This document shows, piece by piece, positions 54,868-63,555 of a stretch of 64,000 bases of DNA. The stretch lies in NCBI GenBank assembly GCA_020049895.1, contig JAGVLE010000013.1, positions 1-64,000 of the forward strand. Reading direction: 5' to 3'. Both the position numbers and the translations under genes were made by a program. Source of the stretch: Alphaproteobacteria bacterium. GTDB taxonomy: Bacteria > Pseudomonadota > Alphaproteobacteria > UBA9655. Within the stretch, counting starts at the first letter, position 1; the number at the start of each line of letters is the position of its first letter. Under the pieces are notes generated by a model. The model made no database searches. It saw only the letters and a list, made by a program, of their open reading frames with translations, and was not told the DNA's origin.

Positions 54868-56817
54868 ATGAAGCTTTCGCCAGGTCCTGAAGACCGCTTG
54901 AGTGTTTCACGTGAAACAACGTCTTCTCCTGATAAGGAGTCCAACAAGAAAAAGCCCCCACGCTCTCCTCAAAAACGTTTTGGTGGGCTTTCTAAATGGC
55001 TTTTTATCGCTGGTATTTGGGGGCTCTTTGTGGGGGGGATTCTCGTTCTTTGGTTTACATATGATTTGCCCGATATCACCAAACTGCAACAAACAGAGCG
55101 ACGCCCAAGCTTAACGATTCTTGCTAAAGACGGCACGAAACTTGCAACCTATGGGGATTTGCATGGAGAAATGGTAACGGTAACAAACCTTCCTCCTCAT
55201 GTCACTCAAGCCCTTTTGGCCATAGAAGATCGCCGATTTTATTCTCATTTTGGTGTCGATATTATTGGGCTTCTTCGAGCCATATGGGTCAATTCTCGTG
55301 CCGGTCATGTGGTGCAAGGCGGAAGTACCCTCACCCAACAATTAGCTAAGAATTTTCTACAATCTGAGAAGTTGTATCCCATTCATGACCGTTCTTTGCG
55401 GCGCAAGATTCAAGAAGCCTTACTTGCTCTATGGCTCGAACATAAGTTTACTAAAGATCAAATCCTCACCATCTATTTAAATCGAGTCTATTTTGGATCA
55501 GGCACCTATGGCTTGGCCGCTGCTTCCTATCATTATTTTGGAAAAAATCCCAAAAATTTAAGTCTTTATGAGTCAGCCGTCATTGCGGGGCTCTTAAAAG
55601 CCCCTTCCAAATATTCTCCTTCCACTAATCCTGATCTGGCCGATCAGCGAGCCGCTCAGGTCCTTGAAAACATGGTGAAAGAAGGTCACATTAGCGAAGG
55701 ACTTAAGGATGCGTCTCTTGTCCTCGCCTCTTCAACCTCACCTACCTTTAGAGGTTCTGCCATTCGCTACTTTACTGATTGGATTGCAGATCTTGTCCAA
55801 GTCCAAAATAAATTCACGGACAAAGATTTGGTTGTTACCACTACTTTGGATCCTTCCCTCCAACGACTTGCTGAATCAGCCGTTGCACAAACAATGGTTG
55901 AGAAGGGGGAAAGTGCAAAAGTCTCTGAATTATCTCTTGTTTCCATGACCTATGACGGCGCCATTCAAGCACTTGTGGGAGGGACAAATTACCGGAAAAG
56001 CCAATTTAATAGAGCCACTCAAGCGCTTCGGCAACCTGGTTCTGCTTTTAAGGTAATTCTTTATTTGGCAGCCCTTGAGGCAGGACTCTCTCCTCATGAT
56101 TATGTTAGCGACTTACCCATTCGATTTGGGAAATGGGCTCCTCGGAACTATAAATACCAGGCCCGTGGAGAGATATCCCTTGAAGAAGCTGTGGCCTATT
56201 CCGTTAATACTGTCAGTGTCCGTTTAGCCTATCGCTTAGGCATTCCACAGATCGTTGCAACAGCCCGCCGGCTTGGGATAAAAGCTGCGTTGCCTGATGA
56301 TTTAACCATTGTATTAGGAACGGGAGAAACAACCCTCCTTGAATTGACAACCGCTTATGCCATCATTGCAAACAATGGCCTCTCTGTGACTCCCTATGCT
56401 ATCCTTAAAATTACAGATTTAGAAGGACACCCACTTTATACTTACCAGCCCCCTCTTCCCCAACACGTTGTTAATCCTTTCGTCGCTCATTCCCTTGTTC
56501 AAATGTTGCGAGCTGTCTTTGTTTACGGAACGGGTCAAAAGGCTGCTGTTAGTGGATTTTGTGCAGGAAAAACAGGAACCAGCCAACGCCACCGAGATAG
56601 CTGGCTTATGGGCTTTACTCCTTATCTTATTACAGGAACATGGGCGGGCAATGATAATAATACCCCTATGAAATCTGAGGCTGGAAGCCCTGCTGCCCGT
56701 TTGTGGCATCTGTACATGTCAGGAACTCCTCAAGGAAATCCCCCTTCTCCTCCCCCTCAAGAAACAGAAGAGCCGTCAGGGGGGCTATTGGAAAACCTTC
56801 TAGATTCTTTGCTTTAA
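54868..56817 (+). CDS. Class A penicillin-binding protein (PBP1A-like)
   Basis: The 649-residue bifunctional peptidoglycan synthase has a cytoplasmic Pro/Lys-rich N-terminus and one membrane helix (~45-67). The GT51 transglycosylase has EDRRFYSHFGVD and GGSTLTQQLAKNFL. The transpeptidase has the Ser nucleophile in RQPGSAFKVILY, YSVNTVSVRLA, and KTGTS in the third box. It makes glycan strands and cross-links. At ~650 it is shorter than E. coli PBP1A (850), lacking the extra inserts. AAGG lies upstream of the ATG. Confidence 0.93.
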   Translation: MKLSPGPEDRLSVSRETTSSPDKESNKKKPPRSPQKRFGGLSKWLFIAGIWGLFVGGILVLWFTYDLPDITKLQQTERRPSLTILAKDGTKLATYGDLHGEMVTVTNLPPHVTQALLAIEDRRFYSHFGVDIIGLLRAIWVNSRAGHVVQGGSTLTQQLAKNFLQSEKLYPIHDRSLRRKIQEALLALWLEHKFTKDQILTIYLNRVYFGSGTYGLAAASYHYFGKNPKNLSLYESAVIAGLLKAPSKYSPSTNPDLADQRAAQVLENMVKEGHISEGLKDASLVLASSTSPTFRGSAIRYFTDWIADLVQVQNKFTDKDLVVTTTLDPSLQRLAESAVAQTMVEKGESAKVSELSLVSMTYDGAIQALVGGTNYRKSQFNRATQALRQPGSAFKVILYLAALEAGLSPHDYVSDLPIRFGKWAPRNYKYQARGEISLEEAVAYSVNTVSVRLAYRLGIPQIVATARRLGIKAALPDDLTIVLGTGETTLLELTTAYAIIANNGLSVTPYAILKITDLEGHPLYTYQPPLPQHVVNPFVAHSLVQMLRAVFVYGTGQKAAVSGFCAGKTGTSQRHRDSWLMGFTPYLITGTWAGNDNNTPMKSEAGSPAARLWHLYMSGTPQGNPPSPPPQETEEPSGGLLENLLDSLL

Positions 56818-57440
56818 ATGCTTTTTTGGCGAAGAGGGAACGTTTCCTCAGCAGCCCGCTGCCCACTATTTCCTTCTTTAAAATGAATACGGCATAGGGA
56901 AACATAACGGCTATTTCCACCCACCTCGATTTGATTGCCCTCAGAGACAGGATTTCCGTGCTCATCAATACGTAAATTCATGGTCGCTTTACGGCCACAA
57001 TGGCAGATCGTTTTGATTTCTTCGATTTCTTCTGCAAGCGCAAGAAGAAGCTTTGAGGGCTCAAAAGGAGTCCCTCGAAAATCCGACCGAAGCCCATAGG
57101 TCAGCACAGGAATATGAAGCTTATCAACAATATCCGTGAGCTGATAAACATGTTCAGTCGTCATAAAATGAGCTTCGTCGACAAGGATACAGTGCAGCGG
57201 TGTTTTGGCGTGTTCAGCAGCTACATACTCATAAAAAGAAAAGTCTTTATCAAAGATAACGGCATCACTTTCCAGCCCAATGCGAGAGACGATTTTCCCT
57301 TTTTCTCCATAGCGGGTATCAAAGGCCGCCATAAATAACAAGGTGCGCATACCGCGTTCTCTATAGTTATGACTGGATTGAAGAAGAGTTGTTGTTTTTC
57401 CTGCATTCATTGCAGAATAATAGAAGTATAGCTTGGCCAT
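56814..57440 (-). CDS. tdk: Thymidine kinase
   Basis: The 208-residue type II thymidine kinase has the P-loop MNAGKTT near residues 11-17, DEAHFM, the lasso/TIG-like loop and zinc ligands CHCGRKATM plus CRIHF. It salvages thymidine to dTMP, useful for a cell taking nucleosides from a host. Its 3' end overlaps the PBP gene by four bases in the convergent direction. Confidence 0.94.
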   Translation of the reverse strand: MAKLYFYYSAMNAGKTTTLLQSSHNYRERGMRTLLFMAAFDTRYGEKGKIVSRIGLESDAVIFDKDFSFYEYVAAEHAKTPLHCILVDEAHFMTTEHVYQLTDIVDKLHIPVLTYGLRSDFRGTPFEPSKLLLALAEEIEEIKTICHCGRKATMNLRIDEHGNPVSEGNQIEVGGNSRYVSLCRIHFKEGNSGQRAAEETFPLRQKSI

Positions 57441-57736
57441 GTGTGAAGGTTAATCCGGGTTATGTTTCCTGTATATTTTATGAACCTTCTCTCAAAGTCA
57501 AGAAGACTTGGTTTTAAATTGTGCGAAAGTATTGGTTTTTTGTGGATAAAAATATAGATCGTTGAGGTATTCGTATTAACAAAGGATTTTATGAATCTTT
57601 CCGCAAGCTCAAGGAGTTGTCTTTCGGGGAATGCTTTATGTCTTGTATGCTTAATCTATAAAAATTTTATAGCTGTGATCTGTGATTTAAAAAAATAGTG
57701 AGAGAGACAGCGCCCTCTCACTATTTATAACTGCAT
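57441..57736. other. 296-base gap with terminator
   Basis: The right end holds the terminator of the small secreted protein (57689-57726). The left part is the tdk promoter region. No gene was seen. Confidence 0.5.
57689..57726 (-). terminator. Intrinsic terminator of the small secreted protein
   Basis: On the minus strand, AAATAGTGAGAGG and CTCTCACTATTT form a stem, followed by TTTTTT. It lies 10 bases after the stop of the 57737-58006 gene. Confidence 0.8.
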
Positions 57737-58006
57737 TTAGCAGCTGGTTATAACACATGAAGTCATCATGCCTGGAGTACATAGGAAATTACTTCCTGAT
57801 GCTTTCCAATTCGTTTTTGATGCCATTTTACCAGCATTACAGTTTTTCACAGTACCCTTTGCACAAGTAAGGTTGTTGCCATCCCACTTTGCTGCCCCAC
57901 CACCGGTTTCTTTAGAAGTACAACTTATATCTGCTGCTGCATTAGCTTGATGGCTAGAAACGAATGCGAAAACAGCAACTGCTGTCAATATTGTATATTT
58001 TGTCAT
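57737..58006 (-). CDS. Small secreted cysteine-rich protein
   Basis: The 89-residue protein has a clear signal peptide (cleavage near ANA, residue 23) and six cysteines (29, 48, 56, 76, 84, 89). Its mature part has a duplicated W-x(6-8)-C-x2-G-x4-C pattern: Trp41/Cys48/Cys56 and Trp67/Cys76/Cys84. No family was recognised. It looks like an exported disulphide-bonded protein with its own terminator. The region is more AT-rich in its leader than its neighbours. Confidence 0.65.
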   Translation of the reverse strand: MTKYTILTAVAVFAFVSSHQANAAADISCTSKETGGGAAKWDGNNLTCAKGTVKNCNAGKMASKTNWKASGSNFLCTPGMMTSCVITSC

Positions 58007-58171
58007 TTTTCTTTTCCTTTGTGTTGTTTACTATGTTTAAAAAAGCATTAATAATATGCTTATTACAAAAGTTTACAAAAAAATAATTAAAATTTTGTAA
58101 AGATCCCTGTAAATTTTATATATGTTTTTTTAGAACAATAAAAAATATTTTTCCAGTATTAGAAAAAATCT

Positions 58172-60757
58172 TTATTCTTCCTCTTCTTCTTTTGGGGAAC
58201 CAAGAGAACGAAGAACAGCGCCCACAGTTTCTTGATCTTCCTCTTTCAAATAGCCACAGCCTATCGTTACCTTTGGATGAGTCGTCAGCAGTTGAATTAA
58301 TTGATCCGTCATGCTGTCCGGATCTGGATCGACAAAAGAATAAGGAAGAATACTAACATCCTTTTTTTGCCCGTGAAGCCATTCGTTAAACCACGGAGAA
58401 GTAGGATCAAATGCTTTTAGATGCAGGCCTATTACTAAATTTTGGGTGTTAAAAGTATTTCTCCCAACAATTTCTTCGAGGCTTTTTAAATTATCTAAAT
58501 ACAATTCGAGGATTAGGAGGGATGAAAAATGAGGCAAAAGTGTTCTTAAACTTTCAGTTTGATTTCCATTACTAGAAAAACGAAGACATTTTGGGGCAAC
58601 TTCAATGATCCAGTCTTCGTGGTTTGTTTCAAGGAGGGCATTGGTAACAAAATCGCAGAGATTTTTTTCATCAAGCCATGACAGCCCTAATAAACTGTGA
58701 TTTTCTCTCAGAATTTTTCGCGCATCTGGCTCGCTTAATAGTTTATTTCGAATCATATAAGAGAATTGTGAGGCAATCTGATCGTTTATACTACCTTCAT
58801 CCGCATCCGCCAGGTTCCGTACAAGAGAAAATCCAAGAGGGTTTAGATTTTCTAAATTTAGTCCGAAAATATAATTCATCCCATGGATTTTCGCTTCTGC
58901 TGATCTGTAATCAGTTGAGGTGAGAATAGTGGAAAGCACTTGAGGCTCAAAATCTAATGGAGGTCCAGATTTTGTAGCTTCACTTAAGTCCATCAAATCT
59001 AAAAAACAATTTAAAAGTGGCTTTTTGCCCATGAATTCAGATTCTTCTCGACTAAACCGTTTCGCATTTCCCGCTAAGCATTCTAAAGATGTATGTTGGG
59101 GATCATGCTTCCAGCACAAAACAGCTTCTTGATCACGATTGAAGCTAATAGTCTCATAAATATCGCCATTTTCAAAAAAATTATCATCCTCATCGATCCC
59201 AGACCATGTCCAAGATGCGTCATCTGGAAACAGGTAAGAACACAAGGTGTTCATAGCTTCGGAAATTTCCGGAAAGCCATTCTCTTCACTGAGGTGTAGG
59301 AAGCTTGAAAGTTCAGGAATCAGCGCCCCAAAAACATGCAGGCTATTGATAAGACCGGGCTTAACCTCATAGGTCTTTGGTGCATTTCCAGAAGGTTTTA
59401 AATACTCTACATTTTCTAATTGCGTCAAAATTTGTGCAAAATAGTCATGTGCGCCTTGTGAAAAAAGTTGTTCACTGGTCGTGTAACGCTCGAAAAAATC
59501 TCTTAGAGGTGAGTTTTCAGGAAAAACATCAGCAACAATTTGGTAGCATTCCTCTTTGAGTTGGCGAGCTTTATAAAGCAGCAATGATAAGAGACTAGAT
59601 TCGACACAATCAGAGATGATGGCTTCTTTTTTCGCAATTGTTATTGCGGCTTTTCCGTAAGGAATGGTGGTCGGAAAAGGATTTTCGAAACAGTCATACC
59701 CATATTTCAAGAGAGCAAGTTGTTCTGCATCTAATGTATCCAGAGGTTGTTGTTTGATTTTTTGGTAATCCGTGAAATCATATCCTTCTGCCTTGAAAAT
59801 ATCCGTAAGGTCATCGGTGCCCATGAATTTATAAAATTTTCCTCGCTCTTCAGGCATTTTAAATTTTAGCCATATATATCCTAACAAAGTTTTTTCTATG
59901 GGGTTTTCTAGTAAATAGCCGGATTCTTGCTTTGCTTTTAACAAAGTATCCACAAATCGAAATGTGAGGAAATCAGCACGCCGAGTTTCGAAAGAAAAAA
60001 TTTGAGGAAACTGCGCTTTCAAGTCTTCAAGTTCGCTTGACTGCTTTTTACTGGGTTTTTTAAGTGAAATCAGCTGAGACATGCGATTTGCTAAGGCATG
60101 CTCTTCAATCTCATTTTCTCTAATCAAACCTTGCCTTTTATATTCCGGCAATACTTTATCAAAAAGTTTAGAATATTTTTGAGGGTCTTCAGGATCAATG
60201 TCAAAAATTGAGAGAAACCTAATCCCTTCTTCATTCAGCTGTTGAAAAATTTGGCGCAGAAATTCATAACGCAGAAAAGCTAGGTATGAGGTGCGGATTT
60301 CTTCATCAATCTTAGCATCTGGAAAGAGGCAATTTAAGATATCAGTTTCTGTCAGTTGAGAGTGGGAGCTCAACTTAATAAGCTGTGCTATTTTTTCAAT
60401 CCCCACTTGTTGCAAAGGATCAGAATTAGCTTGATTAGGTGTTAAGTTCACTCCATCAGGCGATGGAAATAAAAGTTGCAAAAGTGAATCTGTATAACTC
60501 TGTGGAGCAGCATTCACCTCTAGCGCTTGTATGTGCACAGGAATTTCTGGCCTCCAAATCCCTTGATTCCCAAAGAAGCGAGCATTTCGTAAGGATTGAA
60601 TCAGGGAAAATCTTTGAGAGGGTTGGTAGAAGAGAGGCAATGAGCTTTGGGCCACAACAGAATCTGCACCTTTGTAAAACTTACCATCACCTATAGCAAA
60701 GGTACTTGTTGAAAATAAAAAACTTAAGCCAAATAAAAAATTAATAAACCGTTTCAA
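58172..60757 (-). CDS. Very large secreted protein, unknown
   Basis: The 861-residue product begins with a signal peptide (INFLFGLSFLFSTSTFA). The start is TTG at 60757, because two TGA stops lie just upstream in frame and no ATG fits; the ribosome site is weak (GGA). The mature part is rich in Leu, Glu and Asp. The C-terminal third has leucine-spaced segments (CLRFSSNGNQTESL, LLILELYLDNLKSLEEI, LVIGLHLKAF) that hint at leucine-rich repeats, and it ends in a run of Glu. No enzyme motif was recognised. An exported, host-directed or cell-surface role is possible. Confidence 0.6.
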   Translation of the reverse strand: MKRFINFLFGLSFLFSTSTFAIGDGKFYKGADSVVAQSSLPLFYQPSQRFSLIQSLRNARFFGNQGIWRPEIPVHIQALEVNAAPQSYTDSLLQLLFPSPDGVNLTPNQANSDPLQQVGIEKIAQLIKLSSHSQLTETDILNCLFPDAKIDEEIRTSYLAFLRYEFLRQIFQQLNEEGIRFLSIFDIDPEDPQKYSKLFDKVLPEYKRQGLIRENEIEEHALANRMSQLISLKKPSKKQSSELEDLKAQFPQIFSFETRRADFLTFRFVDTLLKAKQESGYLLENPIEKTLLGYIWLKFKMPEERGKFYKFMGTDDLTDIFKAEGYDFTDYQKIKQQPLDTLDAEQLALLKYGYDCFENPFPTTIPYGKAAITIAKKEAIISDCVESSLLSLLLYKARQLKEECYQIVADVFPENSPLRDFFERYTTSEQLFSQGAHDYFAQILTQLENVEYLKPSGNAPKTYEVKPGLINSLHVFGALIPELSSFLHLSEENGFPEISEAMNTLCSYLFPDDASWTWSGIDEDDNFFENGDIYETISFNRDQEAVLCWKHDPQHTSLECLAGNAKRFSREESEFMGKKPLLNCFLDLMDLSEATKSGPPLDFEPQVLSTILTSTDYRSAEAKIHGMNYIFGLNLENLNPLGFSLVRNLADADEGSINDQIASQFSYMIRNKLLSEPDARKILRENHSLLGLSWLDEKNLCDFVTNALLETNHEDWIIEVAPKCLRFSSNGNQTESLRTLLPHFSSLLILELYLDNLKSLEEIVGRNTFNTQNLVIGLHLKAFDPTSPWFNEWLHGQKKDVSILPYSFVDPDPDSMTDQLIQLLTTHPKVTIGCGYLKEEDQETVGAVLRSLGSPKEEEEE

Positions 60758-60981
60758 AGTACATCCAAATCATCAGTTGCAATAAAAATACTATTAATCC
60801 TTATATTGTAAGGAGTCTTTGTTGTAAAGAAATTTATTAGAACTTCATATGATGAACAATATAACCTTGCAAGGTAATACCCTCCCATTCCTATAGAAAC
60901 CATTTTTAGGTGTCTGGTTTCTGGTAAAGAAACAAAAGGTCTTATGCGCAGGAAAAATTCATTATATTCAAATGATTATAC

Positions 60982-61056
60982 TGGAGCGGGCGAAGGGATT
61001 CGAACCCTCGACCCCAACCTTGGCAAGGTTGTGCTCTACCCCTGAGCTACGCCCGC
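60982..61056 (-). tRNA. tRNA-Gly (GCC anticodon)
   Basis: On the minus strand it starts GCGGGCGTAGCTCAGGGG and ends CGCCCGC plus TCCA, so CCA is encoded. The anticodon loop TTGCCAA gives anticodon GCC. The T-arm is GAGGGTTCGAATCCCTT. Total 75 bases. Confidence 0.95.
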
Positions 61057-61118
61057 ATGGAATCCCCGCATCATACCGTGGATTGGTCCATTTTCAAGCA
61101 GAAAATGTAGAATCGATA

Positions 61119-61535
61119 TTAATCTTGGTCTTCTCGATAGGTTTTTTCAAGACGTTCATGAAGTTCTTGCGCTTCTAAGCACAATGTCGCAATAGGACGT
61201 GCTTCTAAACGCGCCACCCCAATGGGAACTCCTGTTTCTTCACAATAACCATAGGTTCCCTTTTCAATACGCTCAAGAGCCTGGTTAATCTTTAAAACAA
61301 GTTTTCTCTCCCGATCCCGGGTACGAAGCTCAAAAGAACGATCTGTTTCTGTAGAAGCACGGTCATTAACATCCGGCTCATTAATAGACTCTTCTTGCAT
61401 ATGATGGAGGGTTTCCACTGTTTCCCGCTGAAGCTCTTCACGCCACTTTATAAGCTTTTCACGAAAATAGTCTACCTGCTGTTGAGACATATAAGGCTCA
61501 ATTTCGGTTGGTCTGTAATGTGGTGGTAGGCTCAT
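61119..61535 (-). CDS. dksA: DksA-type RNA polymerase-binding regulator
   Basis: The 138-residue coiled-coil protein binds the RNA polymerase secondary channel and, with ppGpp, resets rRNA and amino-acid promoters. Tip acidic residues are Asp55 and Asp58 (EPDVNDRAS). Only two of the four classical zinc cysteines remain (Cys98, Cys119); Thr101 and Ala122 fill the others, as in cysteine-poor alphaproteobacterial DksA. Confidence 0.9.
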   Translation of the reverse strand: MSLPPHYRPTEIEPYMSQQQVDYFREKLIKWREELQRETVETLHHMQEESINEPDVNDRASTETDRSFELRTRDRERKLVLKINQALERIEKGTYGYCEETGVPIGVARLEARPIATLCLEAQELHERLEKTYREDQD

Positions 61536-61659
61536 ATTTCCCTCTTTTCCCTATTATTTAAAAGCGCGGCTCATCATGGACGATCTTTAAAAAGCGTGCA
61601 ATGGTAATCTAACAAAAGTATATAAAGGAAACGTAAACATTTTCTCTGAAAGTAAAGAA

Positions 61660-62682
61660 ATGATTATCTTAGGAATTGAAACCAGTTGCGATGAAACAGC
61701 AGCAGCCGTTGTCACAAGTGATAAACGCATCCTTTCCAATATTGTTTCTTCTCAGCTAAAGGAACATACGCCTTTTGGAGGAGTCGTTCCGGAAATTGCA
61801 GCGCGCTCTCACCTCCATCACATTGATTTTATTGTAGAAAAAGCTCTCAAGGACGCCAGCGTTTCGCTGCAAGATCTCGATGGCATTGCGGCTACAGGAG
61901 GACCAGGACTCATTGGCGGCGTTATTGTAGGCGTCATGATGGCCAAAGGGATGGCTATGGCAACTAACCTCCCCTTTCTTCCTATTAACCATTTAGAGGC
62001 CCACGCACTCACCGTACGCCTGACTCATGCTGTAGAATTTCCCTACCTCTTACTTCTGGTATCAGGCGGTCATTGTCAGTTTTTAATTGCTGAGGATGTT
62101 GGGAAGTATACGTATCTGGGAGGAACATTGGATGATGCTCTCGGAGAATGTTTGGACAAAACAGCCCGACTTTTAGGTCAGCCCTACCCAGGGGGCCCCT
62201 TTATTGAACGGATGGCTTTGCGTGGAAATCCACACGCCTTTGCGTTCCCTCATCCTTTAAAAGGACAGAAAGGATGTTCCTTTTCATTTTCAGGGCTGAA
62301 AACGGCGGCTCGGAAGGTCATTTTAGAACACAACACGGGATCTCTTCCCTTTTGTGAAGATTTTTGTGCCTCTTTTCAGAAAGTTATTGGCGAGATCCTG
62401 CAAGATCGGTGTCGACATGCTCTCGCTGTAGCATTGGAAAAATTTCCTTCTTTAAAGACTCTGGTGGTGGCTGGAGGCGTGGCTGCAAATCAATATTTCA
62501 AAGCTCAGCTCACTTTGTGCGCACGGGAGAAGGAAGTCGATGTGGTATCTCCCCCTATAGACCTGTGCACCGATAATGGAGCTATGATTGCTTGGGCTGG
62601 CGTAGAGTGGCTTAAAAAAGGAGCGAGAGGCGACTTGGATTTTGCGCCTCGTCCTCGCTGGCCTTTGGCTGAAAAGGATTAA
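61660..62682 (+). CDS. tsaD: tRNA threonylcarbamoyladenosine biosynthesis protein TsaD
   Basis: The 340-residue protein has an ASKHA fold with the metal-binding His in NHLEAHAL, the Gly-rich GGTLDDALGECLDK and VSGGHCQF segments, and an N-terminal GIETSCDETAAAVV. With TsaB/C/E it makes the t6A modification of ANN-decoding tRNAs. It is divergent from dksA and convergent with rpmB. Confidence 0.96.
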   Translation: MIILGIETSCDETAAAVVTSDKRILSNIVSSQLKEHTPFGGVVPEIAARSHLHHIDFIVEKALKDASVSLQDLDGIAATGGPGLIGGVIVGVMMAKGMAMATNLPFLPINHLEAHALTVRLTHAVEFPYLLLLVSGGHCQFLIAEDVGKYTYLGGTLDDALGECLDKTARLLGQPYPGGPFIERMALRGNPHAFAFPHPLKGQKGCSFSFSGLKTAARKVILEHNTGSLPFCEDFCASFQKVIGEILQDRCRHALAVALEKFPSLKTLVVAGGVAANQYFKAQLTLCAREKEVDVVSPPIDLCTDNGAMIAWAGVEWLKKGARGDLDFAPRPRWPLAEKD

Positions 62683-62689
62683 CCTTTAC

Positions 62690-63001
62690 TCAGTGATGAT
62701 GGCCGTCTTCGTTATGATGCGGACAGCATGTTTTCTCAAGCTGACGCTTCATCCGACGAGCTGCGGCAGTTAGCTTGCGGTTAGAAGTTGACTTCAAGAA
62801 GTCATCAATTCCACCATTTTTCTCAACCGTGCGAAGACCTGCGGCAGAAACACGAAGTCTAACAGTGGTATTTAAAGACTCACTTAAGAAAGAAGCCTGT
62901 TGAAGATTTGGAGCAAACCGACGTCGAGATTTATTGTTTGCATGGGATACATTATTCCCAGTCATCACTTTTTTACCTGTAATATCGCATTCCCGTGCCA
63001 T
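62690..63001 (-). CDS. rpmB: 50S ribosomal protein L28
   Basis: The 103-residue protein has the L28 core ([28 protein letters not shown] seen in parts, then [16 protein letters not shown]). After the expected end it carries a Cys/His-rich tail, [13 protein letters not shown] (residues 91-103), unusual for L28 and possibly metal-binding. It ends seven bases from the convergent tsaD. Confidence 0.93.
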   Translation of the reverse strand: MARECDITGKKVMTGNNVSHANNKSRRRFAPNLQQASFLSESLNTTVRLRVSAAGLRTVEKNGGIDDFLKSTSNRKLTAAARRMKRQLEKTCCPHHNEDGHHH

Positions 63002-63204
63002 CGTAACTCTCTCTTTTATTTCTAAGCTATATTTTTTTACCTAATATTCATGAAAAGGTCAAGGGCTGGGAAAATAGGGACATTTTCCCTTACTTTCTTC
63101 CTTCAAAAAATTGGGGCCCAAGCAGGCCGTTAGTATATTTTTAATCTTTTTATAATAAAGTTAAAAATAAAAATTCATTTTAAACATAAAAAGGAATTTA
63201 AAAA

Positions 63205-63555
63205 ATGAAAATTACTATTACAATGCTGTCACTTCTCGTTGGCACAAGCTTTTTTATAAGCACAGGAGCAACTGCATACGATAACGTAAATAAAGACGCG
63301 TTAAAGAAGGCTATAGATAAATGTAAATCGAAGGCAAACCCTATGACCCCAAAGCAATCAATTAAAAAGGTATCTGATTGTTTAGCGAAAAGTGATGGAA
63401 TATGTAGCTCAGGAACTATCAATGCTGATAGCTTGAATAATAGCATACGCGCGTGTACAGCGAATGCGAAAATACAGGATCTGATAAAATTATCTACTGC
63501 TAATAATAATGGTCCTATATATAATTGTTTGAGCAATATTCAGGTATGTAGTTAA
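63205..63555 (+). CDS. Small secreted six-cysteine protein
   Basis: The 116-residue protein has a signal peptide (LLVGTSFFISTGATA, cleavage near residue 24) and six cysteines (40, 59, 67, 84, 108, 115) in a helical-looking, Lys/Asn/Ser-rich mature part. GGAATT lies upstream of the ATG. The spacing and content differ from the 57737 protein, so I do not call them homologous. No family was recognised. Confidence 0.6.
   Translation: MKITITMLSLLVGTSFFISTGATAYDNVNKDALKKAIDKCKSKANPMTPKQSIKKVSDCLAKSDGICSSGTINADSLNNSIRACTANAKIQDLIKLSTANNNGPIYNCLSNIQVCS

Noticed and set aside
57460-57620. Two similar TTTTATGAAyCTT blocks upstream of tdk, considered as operator repeats
   Set aside because: The similarity is short and the sequence very AT-rich, so chance is likely.
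60972-61178. Plus-strand frame starting MIILERAKGFEPSTP over tRNA-Gly
   Set aside because: This peptide is a well-known false translation of the reverse strand of a tRNA gene.
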